Shown one piece after another: positions 1 through 8,523 of a stretch of DNA of 64,000 nt. This stretch comes from an uncultured Planctomycetales bacterium (GTDB lineage Bacteria; Planctomycetota; Planctomycetia; Pirellulales; S012-138). The stretch spans positions 1-64,000 of the forward strand of contig CALJLD010000004.1 of assembly GCA_937982665.1 (NCBI GenBank), given 5' to 3'. The notes below the pieces were generated by a model. The model ran no database searches. It had not been told where the DNA came from and saw only the letters and a program-made list of their open reading frames with translations. The translations under genes were made by a program, and so were the position numbers. How positions within the stretch are numbered: position 1 is the stretch's first letter; each line of letters begins with the position of its first letter.

Positions 1-9
1 GGAGTTTCC

Positions 10-966
10 ATGGAATTTCGCTGTCACGCTTGCGGAACTTTGCTTCGCATTCCTCAGGGGACCGCCGGCGAAACCGGCCAATGCCCAAACTGCAAGACGG
101 AAGTTCAGCTTCCGCAACAGCAGGAGCGCGGACAGGAAGTCATTATGGATGCCCCGGAGCCGTCCGCCGCGCATGGCGCTTCAACTTCCGATCAGATTGA
201 ATATGAGATCCACGGCGAGGAAATGCAGTTTGTGGAGATCAATCTCAACCCCGGCGCAATGGTCATCGCCGAAGCCGGCGGCATGATGTACATGTCGCCA
301 GCGATTGAAATGGAGACGCGGTTTGGAGATCCCGGCGCACCAGACAAAGGCTTCTTCGGCAAGCTCATGTCCGCAGGCAAACGAGTGATGACCGGCGAGA
401 GCCTGTTCATCACCACGTTCACAAACGCGGGATCAAAAACAGAAGCGGTGGCCTTCGCGTCGCCGTACCCCGGCAAACTGTTGCCGATGGACTTGAGCGA
501 ATTCAACGGCGAGCTGATCTGCCAGAAAGATTCCTTCGTGTGCGCAGCGCGCGGCGTTCAGGTGGGCATCGCCTTTCAAAAGAAGCTCGGCGTCGGCTTC
601 TTCGGCGGCGAAGGCTTCATCATGCAGAAGCTCACCGGCGACGGTGTGGCCTTTATTCATGCCGGCGGAACGCTCATCCGCAAGAGCCTGGAGCCGGGAC
701 AGATTCTGAAAGTCGATACCGGCTGCCTGGTGGCGATGACCTCGTCCGTTCAATATGACGTGCAACTTGTCGGCGGCATTAAGAACACGTTCTTCGGCGG
801 CGAAGGAATGTTCTTCGTCAAACTGACCGGACCTGGCGACGTCTGGCTGCAATCGCTCCCCTTCAGCCGCCTGGCAGGACGCATGGCCTCCGCAGCCGGC
901 GGCGGCAAAGGCGAAGGTTCGCTGTTGGGGGGAATCGGGCGAATGTTGGATGGGGATAATGACTAA
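10..966 (+). CDS. AIM24/TIGR00266-family protein with N-terminal zinc ribbon
   Basis: The 318-residue product begins with a small zinc-ribbon-like module (CxxC at residues 5-8 and 25-28), followed by a linker of about 30 residues. The rest is a Gly-rich beta domain typical of the AIM24/TIGR00266 family, with repeated FFGGEG motifs around residues 195-275. This family is named from a yeast mitochondrial protein; its bacterial members have no firmly established biochemical role. No signal peptide or membrane segment is visible, so the protein is probably cytoplasmic. A GGAG sits 5 bases upstream of the ATG and supports this start. The gene ends in a repeat-rich gap and faces a convergent secreted orphan. 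The family call is confident; the zinc-ribbon fusion is seen in the sequence, and metal binding is inferred. Confidence 0.85.
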   Translation: MEFRCHACGTLLRIPQGTAGETGQCPNCKTEVQLPQQQERGQEVIMDAPEPSAAHGASTSDQIEYEIHGEEMQFVEINLNPGAMVIAEAGGMMYMSPAIEMETRFGDPGAPDKGFFGKLMSAGKRVMTGESLFITTFTNAGSKTEAVAFASPYPGKLLPMDLSEFNGELICQKDSFVCAARGVQVGIAFQKKLGVGFFGGEGFIMQKLTGDGVAFIHAGGTLIRKSLEPGQILKVDTGCLVAMTSSVQYDVQLVGGIKNTFFGGEGMFFVKLTGPGDVWLQSLPFSRLAGRMASAAGGGKGEGSLLGGIGRMLDGDND

Positions 967-1207
967 CTCGTAATCTTGACCGAGTCGCTGCCGCAAGCAT
1001 TCGCAGATCGCGCCATCTTTGCCTTCCGCCCAAACTCTCCGCGGCAGAAACTTCAGATTTTTTTCTGAGGGTCTGCAAATCTGACCAGGCGAACGCGTTA
1101 CTTGTTAGTAGGGGACAACGCGCGGCGGACGGACAAACTTTCGCCCGGCCAAACTGGCGGTTTGGCGAATGGGAGCTTCACAGAACCTCGCGAGGACCCT
1201 CAACGTT

Positions 1208-1278
1208 CGTCATTCCCGCGAAGGCAGGAATCCAGGGCACAACGGAACGTTCTGGATTTCGGCTTCGCGGGAATGACG
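1208..1278. repeat. dRS3-like inverted repeat pair, copy 1
   Basis: CGTCATTCCC at the left end and its exact complement GGGAATGACG at the right end flank a short spacer. The left half carries ATTCCC-N8-GGAAT in slightly degenerate form. Four similar units lie near 23.6, 25.8, 35.8 and 41.8 kb. The core matches the ATTCCC-N8-GGGAAT pattern described for neisserial dRS3 repeats; the resemblance is by pattern only. This copy lies between two convergent genes. Confidence 0.7.
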
Positions 1279-1386
1279 TATTACGCCCACCCTTTGTCCC
1301 AAGCAACAAACGTCAAAGGGGGAAAAAATGATCACAACGCGCAAACCTGGTTGCAAACAACTCACTCCAAACCACCAATCATCTTC

Positions 1387-1512
1387 ATGTGAAACCTTTC
1401 ACCAGGCGGCGGGAAAGGTTTCACCCGCGCCCAAAAACATTCCGCACGCCTTGGAAAAGGTTTCAAACGCGATCGAAATGGTTCCAGCGGACGAGAAACA
1501 GTTTCACACATA
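1387..1512. repeat. 21-bp tandem array A (six degenerate units)
   Basis: Six consecutive 21-base units can be laid out without gaps. They share a GGAAAnGGTTTC-type core followed by a CGC-ending segment. The same period and core occur at 58041-58186. Because 21 is a multiple of three, every frame reads a 7-residue repeat, which creates spurious open frames across it. The rest of the 967-1563 gap holds the inverted repeat at 1208-1278 and no credible gene. Confidence 0.75.
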
Positions 1513-1563
1513 ACGTTCCTCGCGCCAGACGCGATTTCCGCACGCCGTTTCCATCGCCCACGG

Positions 1564-2331
1564 CTAGCGCCTTCGTTCACCCTTTGCACGGTTCAGGTCG
1601 GATTGATCGCCATCGGAGTGATCGGCGTCGGCGTTTTCATCCCCTTCCAACAAACTGCGATCCTTGGAAATCTCAATCTCGGCGAAGTCCGTTCCCAGCA
1701 AGGCGTTCTTGAGTTCCACGAGTTTCAAATGCAACGGCTGCTCTCCAACGTTGAACGAAGCGATGGCGCCTGGCCGCATTGTGATGTGATCGAGCAACAT
1801 CGAACCATGCGCGGCATAAATGCTCAGTCGCACACGGCCGCCGGTGATGTCGCCAAGATGCACAAAGATCTTGTTGTCGGAGCCAGGCAGGGCAGCTGTG
1901 CGGCGCTGGTCGAGCGTGAGATGCACAACTTCCCTCGGCAAGTTGACCGTGATGTTGAGATCTTCGATCGTGCGATCTGCCTCGGCTTGTTCCCGTTCCG
2001 CAGCCGCCCGTTCTTGTTCCTTCTTGAGCCGCATGTGCACGGGATTGCCTTCAAAGTACCAGCCTTCCCCCAAAGTTCTGCGATAGACATCCGCCGTGGC
2101 CGTATCGAGCATGAACATGTCGCCATCGCTGCCTTGCACCATTTGGTATCTCGCCACTGCCTGGCCCCGGTTGAAAGCCTCAAAGTCCTGCGGCGCCGCG
2201 TTAGGCGCTTCAACCACAGGCGACGTTTCGCCCTCGGCAGCGGAGTCCCAACCTACGGCGGTTGACGCCAGGCCCAAAAGGCTGAGTGAAGTTGCCAACA
2301 CAAGGACAGTCGCGAATGATCGTTTCATCAC
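1564..2331 (-). CDS. Secreted protein of unknown function
   Basis: I do not recognise a family for this 255-residue product. It starts with a typical signal peptide: lysine and arginine at residues 3-4, a hydrophobic stretch to about residue 24, and an Ala-rich cleavage region near 25. A short, highly charged Glu/Arg/Ala segment around residues 105-120 is probably helical. A beta-rich region follows at about 125-220, with the phrases ITVNLPREVVHLTL and RVRLSIYAAHGSML. The C-terminus is acidic. The arrangement suggests an exported protein with one small beta domain. It stands alone, convergent with the AIM24-family gene and divergent from the SDR gene. The upstream gap of about 300 bases shows nothing recognisable. 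Confidence 0.65.
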   Translation of the reverse strand: MMKRSFATVLVLATSLSLLGLASTAVGWDSAAEGETSPVVEAPNAAPQDFEAFNRGQAVARYQMVQGSDGDMFMLDTATADVYRRTLGEGWYFEGNPVHMRLKKEQERAAAEREQAEADRTIEDLNITVNLPREVVHLTLDQRRTAALPGSDNKIFVHLGDITGGRVRLSIYAAHGSMLLDHITMRPGAIASFNVGEQPLHLKLVELKNALLGTDFAEIEISKDRSLLEGDENADADHSDGDQSDLNRAKGERRR

Positions 2332-2630
2332 TTTCTCCTGGGAACGATGGCAAAAACGTGGGAGTGGAAACGTGGCTGCAATCAGTGACGGACTTTTGCA
2401 TTCTCAACGCGCAAGGCGGGAATGGCGTCAAGATATCACGTGCAATCTGTTTTCTTTGTCGCCGATATTGGGCGATCGGTTCCACCCAATGCTCACTCGA
2501 AACTCTCGGCTAAACGCTTCGCCAGAATGCGCTTCCGCAAAGACGGTGCAAATCGTGACATCGGCGAATCACCCGCAACAAGCTATATTCCTTATACCCG
2601 CCAAAACGCCAACTCTTTCGTTTGACAATC

Positions 2631-3614
2631 ATGACCAAACTACAGCCCCATAAACGGATTCTTGTGACCGGCGGCGCCGGATTCCTGGGCAGCCGGCTGT
2701 GCGAACATCTTGTCGCCGCGGGTGACGATGTGATCTGCGCGGACAACTTCTTCACCAGTCAAAAGCAGAATGTCGCCCACTTGCTGTCACAGCCCAACTT
2801 CGAGCTGATCCGGCATGACATCACGCAGCCGCTGTGGCTGGAAGTTGACGAGATCTACAACCTGGCCTGCCCCGCCGCGCCGGGCCACTACCAATACAAT
2901 CCCATCAAGACGATGAAGACGTCCGTGCTGGGCGCGATTCACGTCCTGGGAATGGCCCGCCGCTGCCGCGCGAAAGTCCTGCAAGCGAGCACCAGCGAGG
3001 TCTACGGCGATCCCGAGGTTCACCCCCAGCCGGAAAACTACCGCGGCTCGGTCAATCCGATTGGACCAAGAGCCTGTTATGACGAAGGCAAGCGCGCCGC
3101 CGAGACGCTGTTCTTTGACTACCATCGCGCCAACCGCATCAACATTCGCGTCGTGCGAATCTTCAATACCTACGGGCCAAGGATGCATCCCTTTGATGGC
3201 CGCGTGGTCTCCAACTTTATCCGTCAGGCGCTGCAAGGCGAGGACATCACAATCTTTGGCGAGGGAGACCAGACGCGCTCCTTCTGTTATGTCGATGATC
3301 TCGTCGAAGGCATCTTGGCCATGATGAACGGGCCGGACGAATTCCCCGGACCCTGCAACATCGGCAACCCCGGCGAGTTCACCATTCGCGAGTTGGCGGA
3401 ACTAGTGATTGAACTCACCGGCTCCAAGTCGAAACTGGCATTTGAACCGTTGCCGCAGGACGATCCCACCCGTCGCCAGCCGGACATTACATTGGCCAAG
3501 AAGCATCTCGGCTGGGAACCAAAGACGGCCCTGCGAGAAGGACTGCAGAAGACAATCGAGTGGTTCCGCAGCGTGGACCTGGGGGCCTATCGTCCACCTA
3601 CGCCAAACTATTAG
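2631..3614 (+). CDS. UDP-glucuronate decarboxylase (UDP-xylose synthase)-type SDR
   Basis: This is an extended short-chain dehydrogenase of about 327 residues. The Rossmann motif GGAGFLGS is at about residues 15-22, a TSEVYGDP segment at about 120-127, and the catalytic YDEGK (YxxxK) at about 149-153. The phrase NTYGPRMHPFDGRVVSNFI is characteristic of the UDP-glucuronate decarboxylase branch. That enzyme converts UDP-glucuronate to UDP-xylose with bound NAD, supplying sugars for polysaccharide or glycan assembly. The frame is open from a TTG at 2622, but the ATG at 2631 places the Rossmann motif at the usual distance from the N-terminus, so I use it. The neighbouring genes are not glycan genes. 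A related NDP-sugar epimerase/dehydratase activity cannot be excluded. Confidence 0.87.
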   Translation: MTKLQPHKRILVTGGAGFLGSRLCEHLVAAGDDVICADNFFTSQKQNVAHLLSQPNFELIRHDITQPLWLEVDEIYNLACPAAPGHYQYNPIKTMKTSVLGAIHVLGMARRCRAKVLQASTSEVYGDPEVHPQPENYRGSVNPIGPRACYDEGKRAAETLFFDYHRANRINIRVVRIFNTYGPRMHPFDGRVVSNFIRQALQGEDITIFGEGDQTRSFCYVDDLVEGILAMMNGPDEFPGPCNIGNPGEFTIRELAELVIELTGSKSKLAFEPLPQDDPTRRQPDITLAKKHLGWEPKTALREGLQKTIEWFRSVDLGAYRPPTPNY

Positions 3615-3680
3615 AGTGCTGAGCGGCAAAGTGCTGAACGACCAAGACAAGAATTAACGAGACCCACAAAGGAACCTTCC

Positions 3681-4874
3681 GTGAGAATCGCCTACCTGGA
3701 TTGCCAAAGCGGTATCGCAGGCGACATGACGCTGGCGGCGCTGGTTGATGTTGGCATTCCGCTTGGCCGGATCCAATCCGCCATCGATTCGCTTGGCTTG
3801 CCCAGTTGCCGCTTGGAAGCCAGCACGGTCAAGAAGCATGGCTTCCGTGCGACGAAGATTGACGTTGTTCACGAGCCTGAGCATGCCCATCGCCATCTCT
3901 CGCACATCACCGAGATGATTGATGGCAGCACACTGACGGACCGCCAGAAGGATCTCGCCAAGCGAATCTTCACACGCCTGGGCGAAGCCGAAGCAAGGGT
4001 GCATGGCACTACCATTGAGAAGGTGCATTTTCACGAGGTGGGCGCAGTCGATTCCATTGCCGATGTTGTTGGCGCGGCGGTCGCCTGGGATTTGCTGGAA
4101 GTCGATCGCATCACGGCTTCGCCCATTCCCACCGGCTGCGGAGAGATCGAAATCGCGCACGGCAGGGTTTCCGTCCCGGCTCCGGCAACTGCTGAGCTGT
4201 TGCGCGGCATTCCCACCGCGCCATGTGACATTCGGCATGAGCTGACAACGCCCACCGGCGCGGCGATCATTGCGACGCTGGTGGAAGAGTTTGGGCCGCC
4301 GCCACCGATGACGATTGAACAACTCGGCTACGGCGCCGGCACGCGCGATCTCGAAGAACAGGCGAACATCGTTCGTTTGTATGTCGGTCAGGCGACAAGC
4401 CAGCCACAATCGCAAACCACAGAGGGCATCAATACGGACAAAGTGCTGTTGCTGGAAACTAACCTGGACGATGTGCCGGGCGAAGTGGTGGGCTATGCCA
4501 TCGAACGCTTGTGGCAAGCAGGCGCTCTGGACGTCTATACCGCGGCCATCACGATGAAGAAGAACCGGCCAGGCGTCATCCTTTCCGTTATGGCGCCGGC
4601 GGACCGCGGCAGTGAGCTCGAACGCATCCTGTTTGAAGAGACAGGCACATTGGGCATCCGCCGCATCCCCGTTGAACGCCGCGTGTTGGAGAGGGAATCG
4701 GTCACGGTGGAAACATCCTGGGGGCAAGTTCGCGGCAAAGTGGCTCGTCTTGGTGACAGAGCGTACTTCTCGCCGGAGTTTGATGACTGCGCCGCTATCG
4801 CGCGGGAGAAGAAGGTTCCGCTCCGCGAAGTGTTCCAGGCAGTCAGATCAGCCTTCGGTAGGATCGCGCCGTAA
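3681..4874 (+). CDS. larC: LarC, nickel pincer cofactor biosynthesis protein (DUF111)
   Basis: The 397-residue product matches LarC, which in lactate racemase systems inserts nickel into the pyridinium-bisthiocarboxylate mononucleotide cofactor. The characteristic opening DCQSGIAGDM is at residues 7-16. It is followed by HRHLSHI at about 73-79, the conserved segment VHFHEVGAVDSIADVVGA at about 115-132, and the late motif ETNLDDVPGE near residue 258. The start is a GTG with a GGAA stretch upstream. Length is normal for full-length LarC. No larA, larB or larE lies in this window, so either those genes are elsewhere or LarC serves another nickel-pincer enzyme. It lies 66 bases after the SDR gene on the same strand, but a functional link is not evident. 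Confidence 0.9.
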   Translation: MRIAYLDCQSGIAGDMTLAALVDVGIPLGRIQSAIDSLGLPSCRLEASTVKKHGFRATKIDVVHEPEHAHRHLSHITEMIDGSTLTDRQKDLAKRIFTRLGEAEARVHGTTIEKVHFHEVGAVDSIADVVGAAVAWDLLEVDRITASPIPTGCGEIEIAHGRVSVPAPATAELLRGIPTAPCDIRHELTTPTGAAIIATLVEEFGPPPPMTIEQLGYGAGTRDLEEQANIVRLYVGQATSQPQSQTTEGINTDKVLLLETNLDDVPGEVVGYAIERLWQAGALDVYTAAITMKKNRPGVILSVMAPADRGSELERILFEETGTLGIRRIPVERRVLERESVTVETSWGQVRGKVARLGDRAYFSPEFDDCAAIAREKKVPLREVFQAVRSAFGRIAP

Positions 4875-5020
4875 TTCCCACCCGCTGGCCGATTTGGGGT
4901 GTCGCAGGCTTCGTTGCGTGCATCAAAATAGGCAATTACAATGAGCGTCCGCTGCGATCGCCGCTTCAACCGCAGTGGAGCAACATCCATCTTTTGAAGT
5001 GCCAATAAGGGGCATCGATC

Positions 5021-7624
5021 ATGACAATGCAGGTTGGCTGCAGCAACTGTTCGGCACGCTGGGATATCGTTCCGGAACAAGCGAATTCCCTCTCAAGTGC
5101 AACCTGTCCTTTCTGTGGCGCGCAGGCTGTCGTTCCCGTCGCCGTGCCCAAGGGTTCTGAAGGCCAGGCTGGCGATATCCCTGTTAGCCCTCCGGATGCC
5201 GCGCCTGCAGTCGCTGAGGCCGTCTTTGGCGATGAAAAATTTGCCGGCATTGTTGAAAAGCCAGCGGAGACTTCATCGAAGCCAGCTCGCAACCGTCGGC
5301 AGCGGAGTGAGAACTCTTCCGCCAAAGCTGTGATCATCACTCTGGTGGTCGTGCTCGTTGGCATCGCCGGGTTTGGGATTGGCTACTTCGCCATGAGTTC
5401 CAATCCGCTTGCCGGGCGCGAAGCCGAACTCGAAACGCTGGAAGAGAAAATTGAAGAGGCCAAGGCCAGTCTGGAGGAGATGGAAGGGGAAATCACCCTG
5501 CTTGAAGATGAGAAACGTACGGCTGGCCTGAGGAATGATGAACTCGAGGCCGACGCCGCCGGGCTCGAGCGCGATATTGAAACACTCAAAGAGGAAATCC
5601 TGGAACTCGAAGGCAAGAAGGCGATTCTGATCGCCTGGCGATCCGCGGATATCCTGTTTTACGATCCGGATCGCTACTGCGTGGGACTTAAACAAGCCGT
5701 GCGGGGCGCTACGCCAGGTGTTTACACCTTGGTGGCCAAAGATGCTGGCGAAGGCGCCGCCACTCACGCACATCGGGGCGCCATTCTGGGCAAGGACTTG
5801 TTCACTCACGTGAGCGCGCTTACGACTCAGGTCTATGACCAATTTGAAACCGGTGACAAGGTTTCTGATGACCTCGCCGCAGAGATCGACAAAGTCATTG
5901 TCTTGCTGGACCCAGAGACACCGGAGTATGTGGAGTACTTGGATGTTTCAACTGGTCGGCGACAACTTGGCAGGTTTCTCATGGCCGATGCTGATGCGCA
6001 AAAGCTCACTATCGGAACGATCGGCGGCATCGAAGACGTGCCGGTTGATCGAATTGAGCCAGGCTATGCCAGAAAGCGCAGCGAGGAAGAGATCCTGGCC
6101 GATCTTTCCGACGTTGACTTTCTGGATTTCTGCCTGTTAAGGGCGACCCAAAGCCTGACAAGGTACGCGCCGGAAGAACAATTGGCGATGTACTGCAAAG
6201 TGGAGATGCTGGGAGATACCGCCGACGTTGTCAAAGCAAGGCTGTTGGACCTGTTCTTCGGCGAGGGGACCTACACGGAACAGGAGTTTTTTGTCCGGCG
6301 GCTTGAGGAGACGATCTATGCAAGACTGTCGGCGACTCCGAACATGGACTTGCTGAGAGAAAACGTGTTTAGCAGTTTCTTGTCGCGCAATCCTTCACTG
6401 CTTGAAAGGCTGTTTGGAGTCGAGCCCCCTTCGCCGGAAGAGGCTTTCGCAACAAGTATGATTAAGCTCGCCCCGCTGGCGGCGGCGACGCACGTTTTGA
6501 CGGTGAAGATTGGCCCACCGAACGACCCTTTTGCCGACTATCACGTTTGGGTGGAACTGCATGACCTGCGCGGCCGAGACCGCATCATTTGGGGGACGGA
6601 AGGAGACCGAAAAAAGGCCGGCTCTTACGACCGATTTTTCCTGCAATCGGGAACTCTCGCCAATGCGATTTTTGTGCGGGGAGAATCGCCCGCGTTGGAA
6701 CAACCACCGGTCATTGAACCGACCATCCTGGGCACAGCGCCAAATAGCGACAGAAATGCCAACTCCGGTCTGATTGTGATTGAGGATCAGAACGAGACCA
6801 CTGTTCGGTATCGAACGCTCTTTGACAACAAGTTGATTGAGGTTCCCAAAGACAGTTTCAGAACCCTGACTCCGCTCGCAAATCACGCGGATGCCCCGCA
6901 ACAAATCCCCATGCCGGACCGTGTGCGATATGTGGCATGGCGAGTAACCCAAGCAGTCCTGGCTCCGGCCGCAATCATTAACCCGGACAAAGGCTATACC
7001 CTGCCAATTGGCCCAAACAATGGTTTGGAGGATAAGGATCGTCTACGAGTTGTTCGACATGACCGGTACGATCCAGAAGCCGTGGCAACTTTTGGAACCG
7101 AGTTGAATGTCACCCTCATTCAAGGCGAAGGAGACAAGTCCAGCTTTTCCGTGAATCACAACTCGGGATTGCCGGAGCTTTTTCCTGATGACAACTATGT
7201 GCCGGAGTTCGGCGATATCGCGTATCGAGCGAAAGATGCCGGCCGCACCGTCGTGATGATCGGCACGGTCAAGCCGATGGGCTTTTGGAACGATGAAGAT
7301 GCAATCCGATGCGGATATGTTCGTCAGAATCCGGCCAGAGTCCGGGCACTCGACTCTCGAGCGTTAAAAGGGGCGACCTTATTGCGGCAGGCGATTCACG
7401 ACAGCTTGCGCAAACAAGGAGTCAATGTCTACGACGGCAACATCCAGTCATCTGGTTTGTATTGGACTCACAAGATTGAAGGCGAAGTCTACTTCTTGGG
7501 GCCTCGTCCCGGGACCGCAGAGCCTGCGGGGCTGGATGTTCGACTGCGAACGGAAACGAAGAGTATCGAAGGCGAAGAGCCCAAGACGGTGGGAATTAAC
7601 CTGGAACTGTTGTTACCGGATTGA
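5021..7624 (+). CDS. Zinc-ribbon / transmembrane / coiled-coil protein of unknown function
   Basis: I do not recognise a family for this 867-residue protein, but its architecture is clear. A zinc ribbon (CxxC at residues 7-10 and 29-32) is followed by a Pro/Ala/Glu-rich linker. A single transmembrane helix lies at about 102-125. A Glu/Leu-rich coiled coil at about 130-205 comes next, then a large globular region of more than 600 residues. Near the C-terminus is a segment (TLLRQAIHDSLRKQGVNVYDG, about 790-810) reminiscent of small alpha/beta lipoprotein-like domains. The topology suggests a cytoplasmic metal-binding head and an extracytoplasmic body, which is inference. The ATG at 5021 has AAGGGG upstream. 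A convergent methyltransferase gene begins its 3' end 40 bases downstream. Confidence 0.75.
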   Translation: MTMQVGCSNCSARWDIVPEQANSLSSATCPFCGAQAVVPVAVPKGSEGQAGDIPVSPPDAAPAVAEAVFGDEKFAGIVEKPAETSSKPARNRRQRSENSSAKAVIITLVVVLVGIAGFGIGYFAMSSNPLAGREAELETLEEKIEEAKASLEEMEGEITLLEDEKRTAGLRNDELEADAAGLERDIETLKEEILELEGKKAILIAWRSADILFYDPDRYCVGLKQAVRGATPGVYTLVAKDAGEGAATHAHRGAILGKDLFTHVSALTTQVYDQFETGDKVSDDLAAEIDKVIVLLDPETPEYVEYLDVSTGRRQLGRFLMADADAQKLTIGTIGGIEDVPVDRIEPGYARKRSEEEILADLSDVDFLDFCLLRATQSLTRYAPEEQLAMYCKVEMLGDTADVVKARLLDLFFGEGTYTEQEFFVRRLEETIYARLSATPNMDLLRENVFSSFLSRNPSLLERLFGVEPPSPEEAFATSMIKLAPLAAATHVLTVKIGPPNDPFADYHVWVELHDLRGRDRIIWGTEGDRKKAGSYDRFFLQSGTLANAIFVRGESPALEQPPVIEPTILGTAPNSDRNANSGLIVIEDQNETTVRYRTLFDNKLIEVPKDSFRTLTPLANHADAPQQIPMPDRVRYVAWRVTQAVLAPAAIINPDKGYTLPIGPNNGLEDKDRLRVVRHDRYDPEAVATFGTELNVTLIQGEGDKSSFSVNHNSGLPELFPDDNYVPEFGDIAYRAKDAGRTVVMIGTVKPMGFWNDEDAIRCGYVRQNPARVRALDSRALKGATLLRQAIHDSLRKQGVNVYDGNIQSSGLYWTHKIEGEVYFLGPRPGTAEPAGLDVRLRTETKSIEGEEPKTVGINLELLLPD

Positions 7625-7663
7625 GATCCCAAACTCGCGCAAGATGAATTGCTGTGCGGCAAA

Positions 7664-8440
7664 CTACTGCTTGCCCAATTCCACGCAGATGCCGCCGGCG
7701 CGAAAGATCTTGTGGACGCGCGTGAACCAGATTTCCTGCTTCCACTCAAAACCTAGCGACTTGCACAACTCGCGCAGCGCCTGGCGATTGTAAGTCCGGC
7801 AGCGCCACATGCGGCTGGTCCATGCGCCGCCGAAATTGTCTTCCGTGGTCAGCAACAACATGGAGCCACCCGGCTGCATCACACGATGCAATTCCCGCAG
7901 CCCAATTTCCGGATCGGGCAGATGCTCCAAGACATACCCGCACGTCACGCAATCAAACGTTCCGTCCGCAAACGGCAACCGCGTGAGATCTGCGACAAGA
8001 TAATTAGGGCGGTCCGATTTGATCCGGCGGATTGCTCGGCGAACCATGCCAGGCGAAATATCAAAACACGTGATGCTGGCGTCCGCGTCAGCGTGCTTTG
8101 TCAGATGTTTGGCAATTTGCCCCGCTCCGGAGCCAACATCCAAAATGCGCTTCTTGCCGGAGAGGTCAAACTTGCGCGTGCTGAAGATTCGCTCACCCAG
8201 CGGGGCATGCAAAGAGAGCACGCTGCAGGCCAGAAGAAACGCGCCTTGCTTGCCGTCATAGACTTCGCGGACGGTGTCGCGGTATTCCTCGTAATCGACT
8301 TTCTCAATCAGCCGATTCTCAACCAGCCGGTTGAAGACCTTCTTCTTCTCCGGCGCTTTCCCGTTCTTAATCTTGGTATTGCGCTTTCGCGATGGCCCGC
8401 GCCGCGAACGAGATTTCTTTGTGGACGTTTGGGAGGCCAT
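7664..8440 (-). CDS. Class I SAM-dependent methyltransferase
   Basis: The product is a 258-residue methyltransferase of the type-11 fold. The glycine-rich SAM motif LDVGSGAGQIAKHL is at about residues 96-109. The acidic motif II region is FDISPGM at about 124-130. Motif IV is YVLEHLPDPEIGLRELHR and the post-IV loop is QPGGSMLLLTTEDN. The first 35 residues are very basic (Lys/Arg-rich), which may be a nucleic-acid-binding or disordered tail. The substrate cannot be told from the sequence; small-molecule or lipid methylation is typical of this group. The gene stands downstream of the BatA-like gene on the same strand, with about 83 bases between them. Confidence 0.82.
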   Translation of the reverse strand: MASQTSTKKSRSRRGPSRKRNTKIKNGKAPEKKKVFNRLVENRLIEKVDYEEYRDTVREVYDGKQGAFLLACSVLSLHAPLGERIFSTRKFDLSGKKRILDVGSGAGQIAKHLTKHADADASITCFDISPGMVRRAIRRIKSDRPNYLVADLTRLPFADGTFDCVTCGYVLEHLPDPEIGLRELHRVMQPGGSMLLLTTEDNFGGAWTSRMWRCRTYNRQALRELCKSLGFEWKQEIWFTRVHKIFRAGGICVELGKQ

Positions 8441-8523
8441 GTTGTTTCGTGATCGCGCGGCTCCAACTGTAAGGCGGCTGTCAGACTATAATACCGGGTT
8501 TGTCCGCCTGGGAAACCATACTG

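Noticed and set aside
1387..1512. Possible CRISPR array
   Set aside because: Units follow one another without unique spacers, and no cas gene is present. The array at 58041-58186 was rejected for the same reason.
1387..1512. Protein with 7-residue repeats encoded by the 21-bp array
   Set aside because: All frames are open simply because 21 is divisible by three; there is no start with a ribosome site and no conserved flanking domain.
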